Numbered from the stretch's first letter, positions 47,901 to 61,100 are shown. The stretch is DNA of 64,000 nucleotides from Nemopilema nomurai (GCA_003864495.1 PEDN01001362.1:372001-436000); one strand, 5' to 3'. Numbers and translations: made by a program. Notes: generated by a model not told the origin, from the letters alone.

Positions 47901-50724
47901 TAAGAGTTAAAGCACAGATATATTCAGCCGCTCAACATCAGGTTATGGTCTTAGTTCGTTTTTCAATCGGTGACCTAGGAGAGTACGCTGCTGAATGTCC
48001 CAACACGCAAAGCCTGTTGTCGACATCGCAAACTTCACTGAATCAAAGCTCTTCTCAGATGTGCTATTAATAGATATCAGCAAATCTGACCTCAAAAATA
48101 GGGTGCAAATTGTAGATGAACATAGGAGCTGTTTTTTCGCAAAAACGAAAGCAAAAGGTTCATTTGTTTGGAAAACCTGGAGATATTAAAAATTCAGCCT
48201 AAAATTTAACAGTGTCGTACCCTGGGTACCAGACTCACTATGTATCAAAACATATGGTGAGTCTGGTACCCAGGGTAACAGACTTCAAAGAGTACGAATG
48301 CAAGTGACTTGAACATCATGTTCTATCTAGTTTTTATCAAGATCAATTCTACATGAGGTCATTCCTGGAGCCTGGATGCTAGAGAAGAATCATGACGTCA
48401 CTGTGGGGTGGCCATTTGTCAGGATCACCAGTTTATTACTATCTAACCATGCAGATCTGTTTCTCTTTTTGACAATAAGACTCAACAAAATGCGCACATT
48501 TGCTGGCAATTGTATCATGTTTGATATTTCATTTCGACCATACAGCATTCCAGGTTTCCTTCTCAAAAGATTTCAGAAAGGCACATCTTTATTCATCAAT
48601 GTCACCGTTTATTTAGGGTTTAAACTTTTACAACTATTTTATCATTGGCTTGAACACAAAAACGTTGCTTTGATTTATCGCGCTCATCAAGATTATCCTA
48701 CATCGATGCGATTATCCTCCATCGATGCGATAAGCCGGGTGCGAACATGCGGGTAATTTCGAAATCTCTTGACGGAAATCTTTGTGGTAGGCTGGAAATC
48801 CTTGATAGCAGAGATTTCGGCTTCTAAAGCAATATCAGACAGTATTTTTCAACTTTGCGCCCACACGTCTGTATGCAGAATACGACAGGGGGGCGCCCGT
48901 TGAGGGTACTGCATTAATACATCATGAAGGCGAGAAAGCACCCTGCGTACGTCACAATACCTATTTTTAGAATTCAATCGCTCGGTGTAAATAAGACGCA
49001 GGCTTTACTGAGCTATTTGCAGCTACATTCAGAATTAGCTTAAATGGCAGTCTCAAGAGCCTTATGATATCAGACTCAAAAATATATATCCTCAGTTGCA
49101 AACGTAACAAACAATCAAATCGTTAATGCTATAAAACTTTACTTTGCCATTATTCAGTCGATTTGAAGCAAAGAGAAATTATATTGCAAGGCAAGTAGTT
49201 TGCTGTAGCGTGTTTTAGGGACTCGTGAATAACCTAGAGTGGTCTTGAGTCATTGATGTTCCCAGAACATTTAGTATTGGGGATTGCTGATCGTTCAGAA
49301 AGAAGAGGACCAACTTTATTGACCAGCTTTTTCTTAACAGAGAATTTGCTTTACAGTTTTAAATTGGTTCAAAGCTCCCGACTTACATTGAGTACCTCAG
49401 TGCACGACCAAAGTTTTTGGTTGCTTTCAAGAAATTGGGCGTCACGCCCCCCCCCCCTCCAATCATTGACTGGATCTCTTTCCGTTTCATGTAAAATAGC
49501 GATAAATGAATAGTCCACGTTAGTGTATAGCCCCCCCTTGATATGAAAGAGATTCTGCCCACGCGCTTTGTGAATTTGTTTAAGAATCTTTGGAAACGTT
49601 GAAACAACCTGAAGAAATAAATGAAAATTGGCACTCTGAGGAGCAATGTGCACCGATGACAAAGCCTGTCGAACGCCAATACCTTCGATGTGATTTGGCA
49701 CTTACGTAATCAAACCTTTTTATTTCTAGACATCGATGGCTGGTTCCAAGCGGTTAGGGCATTCTTAGTGATGGCCATATTAACGTCTGCTATAGGAATC
49801 ATCTTCTTCTTCATCGCTGTACGATTTGTGAAACTGAAGGCCGTATACCCATGTGGTCTGCTTATCACAAGTAAGTGGAATAACTACCTACCATTGCAGT
49901 TTTATGTTCTCTAGTGATTGCAACATGATTTGTGATATCGATGTTTCTTGACCGACGCAGATTTCAATACACTGTTGCACAATGCGGCTACAATACAAAA
50001 AATCGATTCAATGATTAATTTGTAACGAAATTATAGTAGATGATTTAAGATACATTAAAAATATAGTAAGCAAACGTTTCGTGGTACAAAACTTGACAAT
50101 ACTAAAAAGAAATGGAAACATTACTTTCGCATACTTAAATTCCTTTTATTGTCCGAGCCTTCTCAAGAGTATTTTGAAAATGTTGGAAATAACAATAAAG
50201 CTATAAAAAATAGCCAGTTGCGGATCGAAAGACAATATGATTTCACATGATTGACTGCCTAATGACCAATCAGCCTTTATATCACATCTTCTTTTGAAGG
50301 GTGGTTTCTTGTTTCATTGGATGAGCTATGTCGTCTTTTCCTCTAGACGTTGTGGAGTCTGTCTTCATTTCTTTGCAAAGTCCCATTTGATTACACTGAA
50401 AGAGTCCCACTTTTCACTTGAATTTCAATTTTTGCATTATTTCAATAATTATTTGTCCACACAAATGACTTTTTCTCTTTAAAAGGCATGCTGATTATCT
50501 TCTCAATGACCCTGTATGGAATCAAGAAAAAGACGGTCGCAGATAGACTACTAGAAGTCGAGTTCGGCTATTCCTATATGATAGGCTGGGCCTCTGGTGC
50601 AATGAGTATAATTGCCACTGTTATGGCCATTTACGACGTACGCAAACGAGGCCCAGCAACGGCAAACACAGCAGGAGTTGCCATGGAAACTAGGCACGAA
50701 AGTCGATATTCCATTTCGTCGTGA
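44906..50724 (+). CDS. claudin-like four-membrane-span protein with long first intron
   Basis: Exons 44906-45083, 49730-49870 and 50486-50724, both introns phase 1, give 185 residues. The start at 44906 (MGLGRYKFFPVILGAITCLS) is preferred over the in-frame ATG 66 bases upstream because it places segment 1 as in the paralogues. Loop signature NEGIW at 42-46 with Cys49 and Cys54: the Cys spacing is five residues, against 8-11 in the other copies. Exon 2 begins NIDGWFQAVRAFLVMAIL (segment 2). Exon 3 has FGYSYMIGWASGAMS before segment 4. It ends in a roughly 30-residue Ser/Arg-containing cytoplasmic tail (last residues RYSISS). The 4.6-kb first intron carries the foldback at 48218 and an unassigned 126-codon frame at 48376. 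Confidence 0.9.
48218..48277. repeat. 60-bp foldback hairpin (TACCCTGGGTACCAGACTCA arms)
   Basis: The 23-nt arms pair at 22 of 23 positions around a 14-nt loop (TGTATCAAAACATA) that can itself extend the stem. Single arms occur at 37959 and, degenerate, at 5064. This suggests a tiny dispersed foldback family. Located in intron 1 of the 44906 gene. Confidence 0.8.
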
Positions 50725-53700
50725 GTCCCATTGGCAAAATAAAAACCACTGGTTTGGACTGGAGTGTAAATGTAACAGTGTAAGCTTTGTATAATATAGG
50801 CCGTAGCTAGAGACAGGATTGTTAGAGGTAGCAAAATCAGTATCGCGCAAAACGAGGATGAGGCTAATTCAAAAGGACGCCTTGTTGATATTGGGGATAA
50901 AAAACCAATGGCATGCAACTTTGCGTTAATTTTAACAAAAGCGATTGAGTTGATGGAAATTCACTGCAGTTCGAAGAGCAAATTTTCGTAAATACGTTTA
51001 GGCTTGAAAAGTGTGCTTTTCAAGAATTTTAATTCAGGTCTAAAAGATTTTGGATAGAAGTTCTGGACCCTTCTGACCAGAACACAGGCACCAAAGTAAT
51101 TGGAATGAAAAAAATTCAGAGAATTGAAGCAAAGCTTGCATAAGTCATTGAAGATTTCTAGTGGATCATGAAATGAGCTTGCATCCGAATGAACTTGCAA
51201 GTAATGTTGTGTGGATAGAGAAGAGAATATTCATAAACTTATTGATGATGCGGGATTTTTTGCAGAATAGAAAGGAAACCGTTTAGAAAAATCTTGCTGA
51301 GCTCGCATTTTTTTAAGATTTTTAAAATAAAAAACTGATGTTCATGTGCTAACTATTTTGTCAATATAAGCTTGTGTATTGAAATTTCATTGTACAAAAT
51401 AATGGAAAAGTCTCTTTCTACTTATTCTAATCCTTCCTTAAAAATAATTCCATGTTAGTAAGCTGTCATACCGTGAATCCTTCGTTTTGGAAAATCCGAT
51501 GTCTCCAAAACGGATAGGAATTGGTGCAGCAAAAGCATGGCCTTAAAAAACTCAACTGAAATGCTATTTAGTGTTTCTCGATTATGGCTTGGGGTCTCAA
51601 TAAGTCAAGAATATGCCAACGTGCTGTCTAGCTTTATTAGGTACTCCAGGCAAGAAATGGTATGCTTTTAATGAACAAGAAATTCTAGATGTGACTATGG
51701 AAGAGATTTGTTAATGGGCAAACAGAAAATTGTAAAAACTGCTTTGACATTAGTTGTCACAACATATTGCCGTGAAAACGCTTTGCAAAACAGATGCTGA
51801 AATCCTCTGGACAGTGACGAAAATGTACCTTTTCTCAACAATAGTAAGCAAGGCAGATTCAGATTTATTTGGGATATGCTTCTATATTTGGAACAGTTCC
51901 ATAAATCGTGGTAAATCAGGGCTGATCCGTGCTTGTCATGCAAATGCATCGATTTGGTTTCTGTAACAACAAAGCGGCACTAAGCTTGGTTTTTAATCCT
52001 CATCTTGGCTCTTGCCATTTAGGATAACAACGCAAGTTCAACATAGAGTTGCTTCCTGCTAATGAATCTTACATTGCTTCTAAACTGGAAAATTATGTCA
52101 AATCTCCAGAAAAACGAATGCGTTGTAACTGGATAGCTGTCTTGAGATGCTCTCGGCGGTCAGATACGTCTAAGAGGATTGTAACGCATTTGTACCACAA
52201 AAATATCGAAAATAAGCATTATCTGGGATGTTTATAACCTCAACTTGTCAAAAGAGACATTGCGAAGCATTCTAAGACAGCCAGATAAGTAAGGCTTGAC
52301 TCAGATCCTAGAAACACCTGGCAGATTTGACAATTTAAGGACAGGTGCAATGTGCAAATAAATGGAGAGTTCACCAGCTGTACTGACATTTTGGAAGCGA
52401 ATCAGGAAAATAAATTCAATTAACGGCACCATTACGGAAAAAAGCTGACTGGCATGTGAGATTACGAAGCGAGATAATTCAGTTGGTGCGTTACAGCTGT
52501 ATAGCGGTTGTCTGGTTTAGAAAAACACAGAACTTGGTCTTGGTGATATTTGCCACGCGAACTGGCAGTAAATATGTTTACAATGAAAGGTGTCTCACCC
52601 TTAGCTGCTACTTGTATAGTCCCTAGAGGATAATGATAGCAGCGTTGTCTTAAGCAAAGCTTTCACATAACGATTCACTGCAGCTGGTTATAGCTGTAAA
52701 TTAACTGTATTAAAAGTAAGTTACTGTATTGAGACAACGTGAAAATGTTTGCTGTTCTTATGCACCCCCATTTTCAAAAAGGACCCAAGTTGCAATATGA
52801 TATAGTCAATGATTATTTATTTCTATAACTCCAAGGGAAAGTATGAAATCCAGAAATAAGTGCTTCTATATTCGTATTGAGGAAGGGAAGCCCTTTGTTA
52901 TGAGTCAAGCAGATTTTTGAGCTCGAAGAGAGCAAACATATGTCCCAACAATATGTCCCAAGACTTTCATCTTTTTTATTAAAGGGCCTGTTCACAAGTG
53001 GGGTCTAGAGCCTCACCTTTAAAAGCCTGATAAGTGAACTCATTACACCATGGATTCAGGAATGACTTGCTGACTTGAATGGAGGCTTTCAACAAATGTT
53101 TATTATGGAATATTTTAAAAATTTTCTCTAGACATTTTGAAGTTGGGTTTCGACCTAAATTCGTCATTTAGGTACAAGGAACGTGAGCTACAGTCTATTC
53201 ACTGCATTACTCGGCCAATTTTACAACTCTAATTATCAATGCTCCTTTGCTCATGCTGGGCTCGATTCTTAATTTTTTAGCAATTGCGGCACAATATTCT
53301 CTTATTGCATACCCCCGGCTAAGCTATCATTCAACATTTACAGAGACACTAAGAATTAAGAGCATCAAAGCCAAGACTTGTAACGTCAAATCAAGAAAAA
53401 CTGCCTTAGCACGGGGTGTCAGACTCCAAATCACTATTTATTGGCTGTTTAGGTAAACTTGTACAGATCTCCGCAACAATAATCCTTATTGATCACCAAA
53501 TGTATTTTCATTTCTGCGGGAAAAATTCATTACACTGCTACTATATTAATTCTAAGAATTCCAGAACGTTCCAAACAAAGCCACCATAATATTGTTTGAT
53601 CTTATCACCCTGTTTTTGAATAGCCAAGGGCTGCTCTCTTGTTCCGTTCTAACATCCTATTCGAAATTGCGTATGTAATTCGATTCAAGAAAACTTCATA

Positions 53701-54914
53701 TCAATTTACTTAGCACATTAGTGTGATAAATGTACCATGCTTATTGGAAGACCACCGCAATATTCTAGTTCTCATTTTGTCTATTTTACTAGCTTTGAAA
53801 AAATGAAATTTTTTTGGCGTATTCAAGTGAATTAGGCGAACAAACGTTTCGCACTGGAAAACTTCAAGACTGCACGGAGCAGAGGAATCTTCAGTTCTGC
53901 ATGCCTAAAGTAATTTTCCGTCTGACACTCATCAGAGTATGCTATCGTCTGAAAATGACCAATAGCTAGCAACATAAATAGCAAGTTGAGGATTCATGTA
54001 TACCAAAATTATCTCAAAAGGAGGCATTTTTGTACACTGAATCCTAGCGCAGATCGTTGCTCAAGAAGTTAAGCTCCATTCTTTAAGCTTGGCGACGGTC
54101 AAAATGCATCACATGGTAAGCCTTTTCTATTGAGATCACATTTAGGATATTAAATTTTTCGGCAAAAATGACAATTTTGACAAGGCTATAGCCTTTGGGT
54201 TTTCACTGACCCCGGCCATCGCTGGAATGCCTCCTATCTCAAGGACAACACAACTTCTTATTCACAGGACAAGGACAATATTATACACAAAGGATGCGAC
54301 TGTTATTTATTCAAGGAGGAAGCTGAAGGATAGAAATTTAGCCCCTCATGTTCATCCAACGTTAAAAACGCTTAGCGTTTCTTAGGAGAGAGTGACGGAA
54401 AAGAGATGGGGTGAGTTGAGAAGAATTTTAGATAATGGATAATAGAAGCTTGTATATTGGGGCAGGGGCGGGTTCTGGTGAAATGATTTGAAGGCAAGTG
54501 GGTAAAAGAGGGGTTAGATAGTTGGAATTATATAACTAGTGAATCTCACGGCACTCGTTCAACTATCAACTTGAGCAGACAGTAAGCACAAAAGAAGAAA
54601 TACATTTCACTTAGGTAAGCAACGTCATTACGCAATCACTGATATGCTTAATTATGCGCTCTATTCCAGTGTACATCCATCACGTGCTTACATTGCGCAA
54701 GATCTACCTTTTAACAAGCATTATCTGAAACAAAAGTAAATTGTCTGTTGAAATCTGTCTTTTCGAAAATCTAATGACTTTCCTTCTCTCAATTAATTAG
54801 CTAGGTATCTTTGACTTAAAGATATCTTTGACAATAATCAGCAGTAAATATCTGTGAATGCTACAAGTCTTGTTCAAGTGGAAAACAAAAACTAGCTTTG
54901 ATTTTCTTGCCTGC
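50725..54914. other. intergenic region, no supported gene
   Basis: AT-rich spacer between the claudin-like gene and the EF-hand gene. Short open frames (for example 50961-51200 minus, 51754-51966 plus, 53247-53456 plus) lack recognisable motifs. No strong repeats were seen. Confidence 0.5.
50738..50743 (+). terminator. AATAAA polyadenylation signal of the 44906 claudin-like gene
   Basis: Canonical hexamer 14 bases after the stop codon; a more distal site may also be used. Confidence 0.4.
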
Positions 54915-56770
54915 TCAACCTTTCAGTATGGCGGTGAATTCTAGGAGGAAAGTTAACATTAAAGCATTACAAAAGGTAATGAAGGGGACACAAGGGGAAT
55001 GAAAAGGAGAGCCTGCCAAAGAAAAAAAATACTCTGTTGAAAACCTGATAATCCTAAAAGATTTGGACTTCATTGAGCATTGTCAATTAGCAATGATGGA
55101 GGGAAGCCCAATAGGTCTTCCAAAAAATCAGCTTATTTTCAAAGGACCCAGAATATCAGCAAAAATAGCATTTAATTTTCCAAAGAGTATGGTCATTTGA
55201 TTTGCAATGGGTAAAAATAATAGCCTATGAACAATGCATTTGATAGATTTAGAAATTTCACAAAAACCCAAAAATATTAGTGATTCTAAATTTTATACCT
55301 AGAAATATCAGAATTGTATCTATTTCTATTGCATGGTCCAAAAATATCACTTCTGATAAATATTTTACCCAAAGATATCACTTCTGATACAAAAATAGCG
55401 GAATGATCCCCTCATATGTCTGTGTGCCCTAGGAGTGTAATCAATAGGGGGAGGCGGTGGTTTGGAGAAGTGCCTTTGCTAGGCGAGCGGAAATCGAAAG
55501 AAGCAGATCAATCGAAGCTTCGCAAACCTTTGTAGCTGACTTTTCCATCGTTGTTTTGGTCAGCCGCCTTCAACATGTCATCTATGGTTTCATCACTCAT
55601 CGGTTCTCCAGCTTTGATAAGGCCAGCTTTGATCTCGTCCTTCGTCAAGAAGCCATCTCCATTCTCATCCATCATAGCAAACGCATCAGCAAGATCGTTG
55701 CTGCTTGGAGGTGACATGAAACTTTGGAACGTGCCCAAGAACTCATCGAACTCAATGGCACCGCTTCCTGGAAATAATAGCGGAAGTGTTGCATAAAAAC
55801 ACGACTAGCTTTTGATAATTATCAGTATAACTATAATAGCAGGTATAGTTAGAAGATTAATCATGACTATGGCTTTAATGGAGCAACGATATGAAAGACT
55901 TTGATAAATTTGCAAATACTCAGAAGGATAATAGGCTTTAACAGGACCCTTGTTGATAATAATACTTTCTAGTACTGATAAGGTATTTTACCCTGTTTAA
56001 ATATGTCTATAATTATTTTTATTATTATTATTATTATGATTAAAATCGTTCTTTAAGGTACAATAGAATGGCTACAATTTGAACGACATTTATACGCATC
56101 TTGGCAGTACTTATAATAGTAGCAAATTCTAGGCTAGTTAACAAAGGGAAGCAAAGGCCAAAGCTGAGGGACAAGGTTCAAGACTAAAGGTCAAGGCTAA
56201 AGATCAAGGCTAAAGGTCAAGTGTACCGTCTTTGTCAGCAGCCTTAAACATGGCATCCAAAGAATCCTTAGTTGTCGTTGTGTTTAGCTTCACGAGTAGC
56301 TGCTCTAGTTCATCCTTCGTAATCTTCCCATTCATATCCACATCAATGGCATCAAACACCTTCCTCAACTCTAGAAATTAAGAATTGAATATTTTGCACA
56401 AAAAATCATTGAGAATTTTCTCCACCTCCACAGGACTTGCGAACTGTCATATTGGGAGTTTTTCAAAACCTGGGAGAAGCACAAGGTTCAAGCTATCAAG
56501 TTGGAGGCTAAATAACTTCATTTCAGTGCTGTTGAAATTACGAGGAGTAAAAATCTTTGTGTAAAAAGAGATTCCAATTATAAAAAAGTAAGCTTTCTTT
56601 AAATGAAAAAAAATCTGAAACTTAAGGAATAAGCCTCGAAATGAGGTATTAGGTCGTGAAATAATAGAAAAAATAATGATATTAAAAATGATAGTGATAA
56701 TAATGGTAATAGTAACAAGAGTAATGATATTTTATTTCTTACCCGCTGTCTCAACTTGGCTCAAAGTACC
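54915..56770 (-). CDS. calmodulin/troponin C-like protein with four EF-hands (first exon not found)
   Basis: Calcium-binding protein of the calmodulin superfamily, cytosolic by family precedent. Minus-strand exons: 56743-56770, 56227-56370, 55528-55767 and a 26-nt last exon 54915-54940. Junction phases agree (1, 1, 1) and the model yields 145 residues plus an unseen start. Four canonical 12-residue loops are present: DVDMNGKITKDE, DKDGSGAIEFDE (split across a junction), DENGDGFLTKDE and DQNNDGKVSYKE. The last loop regains its position-12 Glu only if a GTTTGC donor at 55527 is used to reach the last exon (EFTAILKG, stop at 54915-54917). Reading straight through would instead give KGLRSFD and a defective fourth loop. 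The 56743-56770 exon (TLSQVETA) starts in phase 0, so a Met-bearing exon should lie at higher coordinates. Confidence 0.85.
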
Positions 56771-57594
56771 CTGAAAAATCCAAAACATCATAGAAAGTTA
56801 CAGAAGTATTGGAACATCCAAACAGAAAACTCCTGACGCAAACTTTGCAGCACTTCAAGCAAAATGAACTAACTTTACAGAATATAATATATACTGCTGT
56901 GTGCAAAAAATCACCATCACTTCAAATATATTCATCTCATTGCAAACACATTTGGAAGGTTGGTGTGAAAGCTTTATTTCTTATCTTTTGATTAAAAAAC
57001 CAGCAGTATAATCCGAGAATTTAGATCACAGAGTATAGTAGGTGCTTTACTGAAATTCTACCAGGGAAATTTTTTGCATCAGCGAGATAGTCTTAATATT
57101 GTGCCACAACAAACTCATGGTACTTGCAGCAGAAAAAGATGCTTGCAGACTGATTAAAAGAGAAGCAAGGTCAAGTGTTCTATAAAAAACCCACCAACGA
57201 GAGCTCTATTTCATAAAAGGTTTTCATCTTTATTTTAATATACAGTTTCTAGTCCTCTGAGGGCGAGAAACCGACGAAATGGGAATGCAAAGAGAGTCAG
57301 TAGACCTGCATATCAGACTACTCTCCCTTTGAATTCCCGGCAAGACTTGATATCTTGATCATTCCAAGTCGAAAATGTTGTTAAGTCCTCGCCTACGCTC
57401 GAATGCATGACGAGGTATTAAGCTTACTATATAGCTAAAAAAGTCCAAGATGCAGCAAATTGTGAAAAAATTTACATAATTTAATCAAACCCACGCAAGT
57501 TCATTGGCACATGGTGAACATGCTTTTGTTGGTGACGAAACAGACAACAATTGGTGTCGAGTAATTACTTTATTCAAAATCGGTAAGGTTGAAA
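56771..57594. other. region upstream of the EF-hand exons, no supported exon
   Basis: Probably holds intron 1 of the EF-hand gene. A candidate ATG CAG|GT near 57310 on the minus strand is too weak to call. No repeats of note. Confidence 0.4.
57569..57574 (-). terminator. polyadenylation signal after the candidate terminal exon at 57595
   Basis: TTTATT on the plus strand (AATAAA on the minus) lies about 20 bases after the TGA at 57595-57597. Confidence 0.35.
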
Positions 57595-58306
57595 TCAATC
57601 GAGATGGTTATCAGATAAAACCAAGTTCATCTTTAATTTTTCACGGTCAACTTTGATCAGTTCTGTAGTGACCTAGCAAATGATCAGGTGTTTTTCTCAC
57701 AAAATGGACGGAAACAAATTAAACAAGTTGCAAACATCTATTGCATGCATCTTCATCGTAATTCGGTCTTGGAATTCAGAACAAGCACTGAGCACTTTTG
57801 CAACTCTTCGCAATATTGGACAGAGAAAAAGCGGTAGCTACTGCATTGTCACGGTAGCAGAAGGAGTCAAAACAATTTTTCGTCTTCTAGCGAAGATTAG
57901 ATGAATACCAGCATGCTAGAACTTCATAAAGGAAGAGGAAAGAGAATAAAGCTTCTTGGGAATGAACTATCACTCTTCCCATATATAATTGGCTTTGTCC
58001 AAGTTTCATATTTGATCTCCTGGTAGATTTGAAGTAGCGAGACAGCGGTCGAACGAAGGACAAGGCAGATGTTGGTGCAATGGCTAAATGCGACTGCCTT
58101 TAAAGACATCCTTCCCGCAAGATTAGGCTCTGGGCAAAACCTTCTATAGCATCCGTGTCGTCGACTTTGCTAAAAATATTCCTAGCCCTGCAAGTCTTTA
58201 GTAGCAACGAAAACCTGGACCAACCCAGGACCTAGAATGCGGTGAATCATTTACCCTTGTTAACAATTCGGTCGAGTCCGGCAATTTTACGCTCTTTGGT
58301 GGCGTT
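57595..58306 (-). CDS. two 3'-terminal exons of an unrecognised minus-strand gene
   Basis: Exons 58255-58306 and 57595-57672 have good splice ends (TTTTCAG acceptor, AGG|GTAAAT donor, GCTAG acceptor) and join in phase 0. The translation is KLPDSTELLTR followed by VTTELIKVDREKLKMNLVL and SDNHLD, then TGA. The mix of charged and hydrophobic residues looks like real coding sequence, possibly helical. An AATAAA follows closely. The upstream exon should end in phase 2 and was not identified. I do not recognise the protein. Confidence 0.4.
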
Positions 58307-58987
58307 CTGAAAATCCCAAAAGACCTTACTAAATCCTAGAATCACCGACAAAAATAGCTCATACTTTACATGAACAGTTTATATTCACTCTTTCACTTGA
58401 AACACAATTTCCCAAGCTTATTGTTCAATGCGTTTTACCGAAGCTAACATGATTAAACTAGAAGTCAAAATTTTTGAAGGTGGAAGAGAGATATTAAAAT
58501 CAGACACAGTTGCATTTTGTTTGAAACATTCTGTCTGAGATTTAAGATCTTTTCTTCTCACTTCTTTCAGAGCTATAACATGTTTAATTTAAGATATATT
58601 AGATTACAAATAGTTCTGTCTTGGAACATGCAACGCACGATTCCTAGTCGAAATCGCCATCTTGCTTCCGTATATGCTTCGCCGATGTGCTTCTTCGACT
58701 CCAATTAATTCTTGAAATGAACCTTCTCTGCCTAATTTACTCAACATAAGGCCGATTTCATCTGCTACGGGCTTTTGAAAGCTCCATCAACTACTAAAAA
58801 TAGCCTGCCACACACAGTGGGTGTCTGGTGATCAAAGCTATCTGAAAAAAATGTCCACCATGTTTTAAATTAAGACCTACAAATGCTCATCTGCAAAGTA
58901 GCAGGAAGCCCGCACAGTGTTTACAAAGAATATGCTAAGCTGTAATCAGCCCATGGACGCCCATTTCATTACAACATAACATGGGGT

Positions 58988-59242
58988 CTATTGAGTCACA
59001 AGATCAACGGCTGGTGGCGTGTAAACAGCTTCAACTTGTTCTTCAACGGCAAACAAGCTTTCACCGGGGCGCGATGTAGCATGGCAAATGCACTCTATTG
59101 CTGCTAAAAGGGTACCTGTAGAGATCACAACATTGGGCATTGAAGAAAGACAATGTGGATTCACGCATCCATCGGCACAGCTAGTGACCTCTGCTTCGTT
59201 GTAGACTCCAGTGCGTGGATGCTCAAGAATACACGCTACCAT
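58988..59242 (-). CDS. hypothetical Cys-containing small ORF or terminal exon
   Basis: 84 codons from an ATG at 59242, or from an acceptor-like TAG at about 59234, to the TAG at 58988. It includes VTSCADGCVNPHC and a second Cys pair ECICHAT, ending in a hydrophilic segment (FAVEEQVEAVYTPPAVDLVT). Composition and codon flow look coding-like, but no family is recognised. It could be a secreted peptide's last exon or a chance frame. Confidence 0.25.
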   Translation of the reverse strand: MVACILEHPRTGVYNEAEVTSCADGCVNPHCLSSMPNVVISTGTLLAAIECICHATSRPGESLFAVEEQVEAVYTPPAVDLVTQ

Positions 59243-60870
59243 GTCGTTAAAAAGGCGATAAAAAGTAAGAGATGTAGATCTTGGTTTACAATTCTATGAC
59301 AACAGACAGCACGCTTTTCCTTGCACTGCTTCAAACTTCCTCACAATGAAAACAACTCAGCTGATGCCTTATATTTACAAGAAGATTAGCCATGACATAG
59401 AAAAGTACACTCCAACATCTGTTAAAGGATCTCTGCGCCGTAAAATTCAAAGCTTACACAAAGGAACGACTTCATTGAATAACACTGCCCGACAACTTTG
59501 AAGTCCCGAGTGGAGGATTGAGATAAAAAAACTTGTGCGCTGTGTTTAAGAGGAAACAAAAGAATGATCAAACCAAGAAAGCTAGAAGAGGCCGATAATG
59601 ACTAGAGCCTGCTGATATGAAAGATCCAAAATGCTGGTGCGAAAACTCCGCTCTTGTAGGAAATTTTAACGATAAGTGTCCAGATTATGATTCCATAGAA
59701 CGTAACAAAACAAATTAGAATTGGCATTCGAAAAATTCTTTCACTCGCCAGGTATTGGAAAGGCTTGACTTGGCCGTTGCTTTTAGGAATTTCAGTATTC
59801 AGAGCATAAATACAGCACAACAATGCTTTTCTGTTAAACTATATGAAAACATTGGTGAGACGCGCTTCTAGACACAATCATTGAAGTTAGAGCGTTGTAC
59901 GATTTATAGCATTACGCTATGTGACGATCTGATCTGGGTATTCCACCTAATTCAGATTTGGTGCGGCTTCTCAATTGAACGATTACCACATTGCATTACC
60001 GAAGATATTTATAGGCATTCTAGGAATCCCAATATATTCATTGGCAATCTAATCAATTCTAGGTGGATTATTTAGTAATCCAGATTATCCAAGAGTTTTA
60101 GTTGCACGTAGAAAACGCAAACTTATGATTTCAAGTTTGTTTGCTTCACCCGAGGCACAAAAAGATTGCATATGACTTTAGCTACAACGCTTTTCGATTT
60201 ACCATTACCATTAAATTTACCAGATGCGCATGATATACTGCATTCTGCTTCTTAATCTACTATTATGTAGATGATCTCATTGCAAAGATGACAAACAGTG
60301 ACTGGAGATTTTAGTGAATGCTGGTGCAGATTTGGCTAACAAAAGCTGCTTTAGAGGATAAAGCACAAAGAATTGAATCCTAAAATGGCATTTTCCTTCA
60401 AAGAAAATCCAAATTAAGTCTGGAAGCATCGCTTTGCAAGTCACATTTTGCTAGCACCCTCGAAACTTCGCAATGTTCAAAAGCTTTCATTGAGTAAAAA
60501 ATAAGCAAGAATGCAGAAGTTTCCAAAACATTTTCATTGCCTTTTCACGCCAAAGCACGCTATTTGCTCATGATGTGAACCTGCACAAAGAAGACACACC
60601 TATCCTGATTCTATCTTCTTTGCGAATTTCACTAGTTTGTAAGATGAAACGCATCCTTATCACACGCTGTAGAGACAGTATTGAGTCAGCTGGTTCTAGT
60701 CAACAAAACCTTTTATCCGCGAAGAGTAAAGGTATATGATTTCAGTGTTAAAAAGACGATTGCTTGCCGATGAAAAAAAGACATGTAAGATACGCAGGCA
60801 CGTATTATGCGTTCAGTCTATACCAAGGTTGCTAAGGTAGTATGTAATATTTAAGGAGCAGCAAAATATC

Positions 60871-61100
60871 TTACCATAATGTCGTTGGCTCTTGGAGTCG
60901 TCTGTTTCTAACCAGTGATGCCTTGAATGACGTCCTTACGTTTACGGACAAGCTCTTTTGAGAATTGCAGCAAACAATGCCAGGTGTTTTTGCACCTGTT
61001 GTGACCTGTAAAAGATTGATGTCCATACAGAAATTCTTGTCTCGCACATTCTGGAGAAATTTTGTGGTCTCGCTTTCTTGCGCCGCAAGTCGCAAATATG
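60871..61100 (-). CDS. hypothetical exon, minus strand
   Basis: After a TTACCAG acceptor at about 61102 the frame reads AAYLRLAAQESETTKFLQNV, then RDKNFCMDINLLQ, with a possible GTCACA donor. It may also read on to 60871. The helical, charged sequence resembles a real exon, but start, partner exons and family are unknown. Confidence 0.25.

Noticed and set aside
48376..48756. 126-codon plus frame within the long claudin-like intron
   Set aside because: No recognised motif, acceptor or donor of matching phase; probably chance.
58610..58660. Minus-strand AAGATGGCG start-like site (MAISTRNRALHV) as first exon for the EF-hand gene or the 57595 gene
   Set aside because: No donor of the phase needed by either gene follows it.
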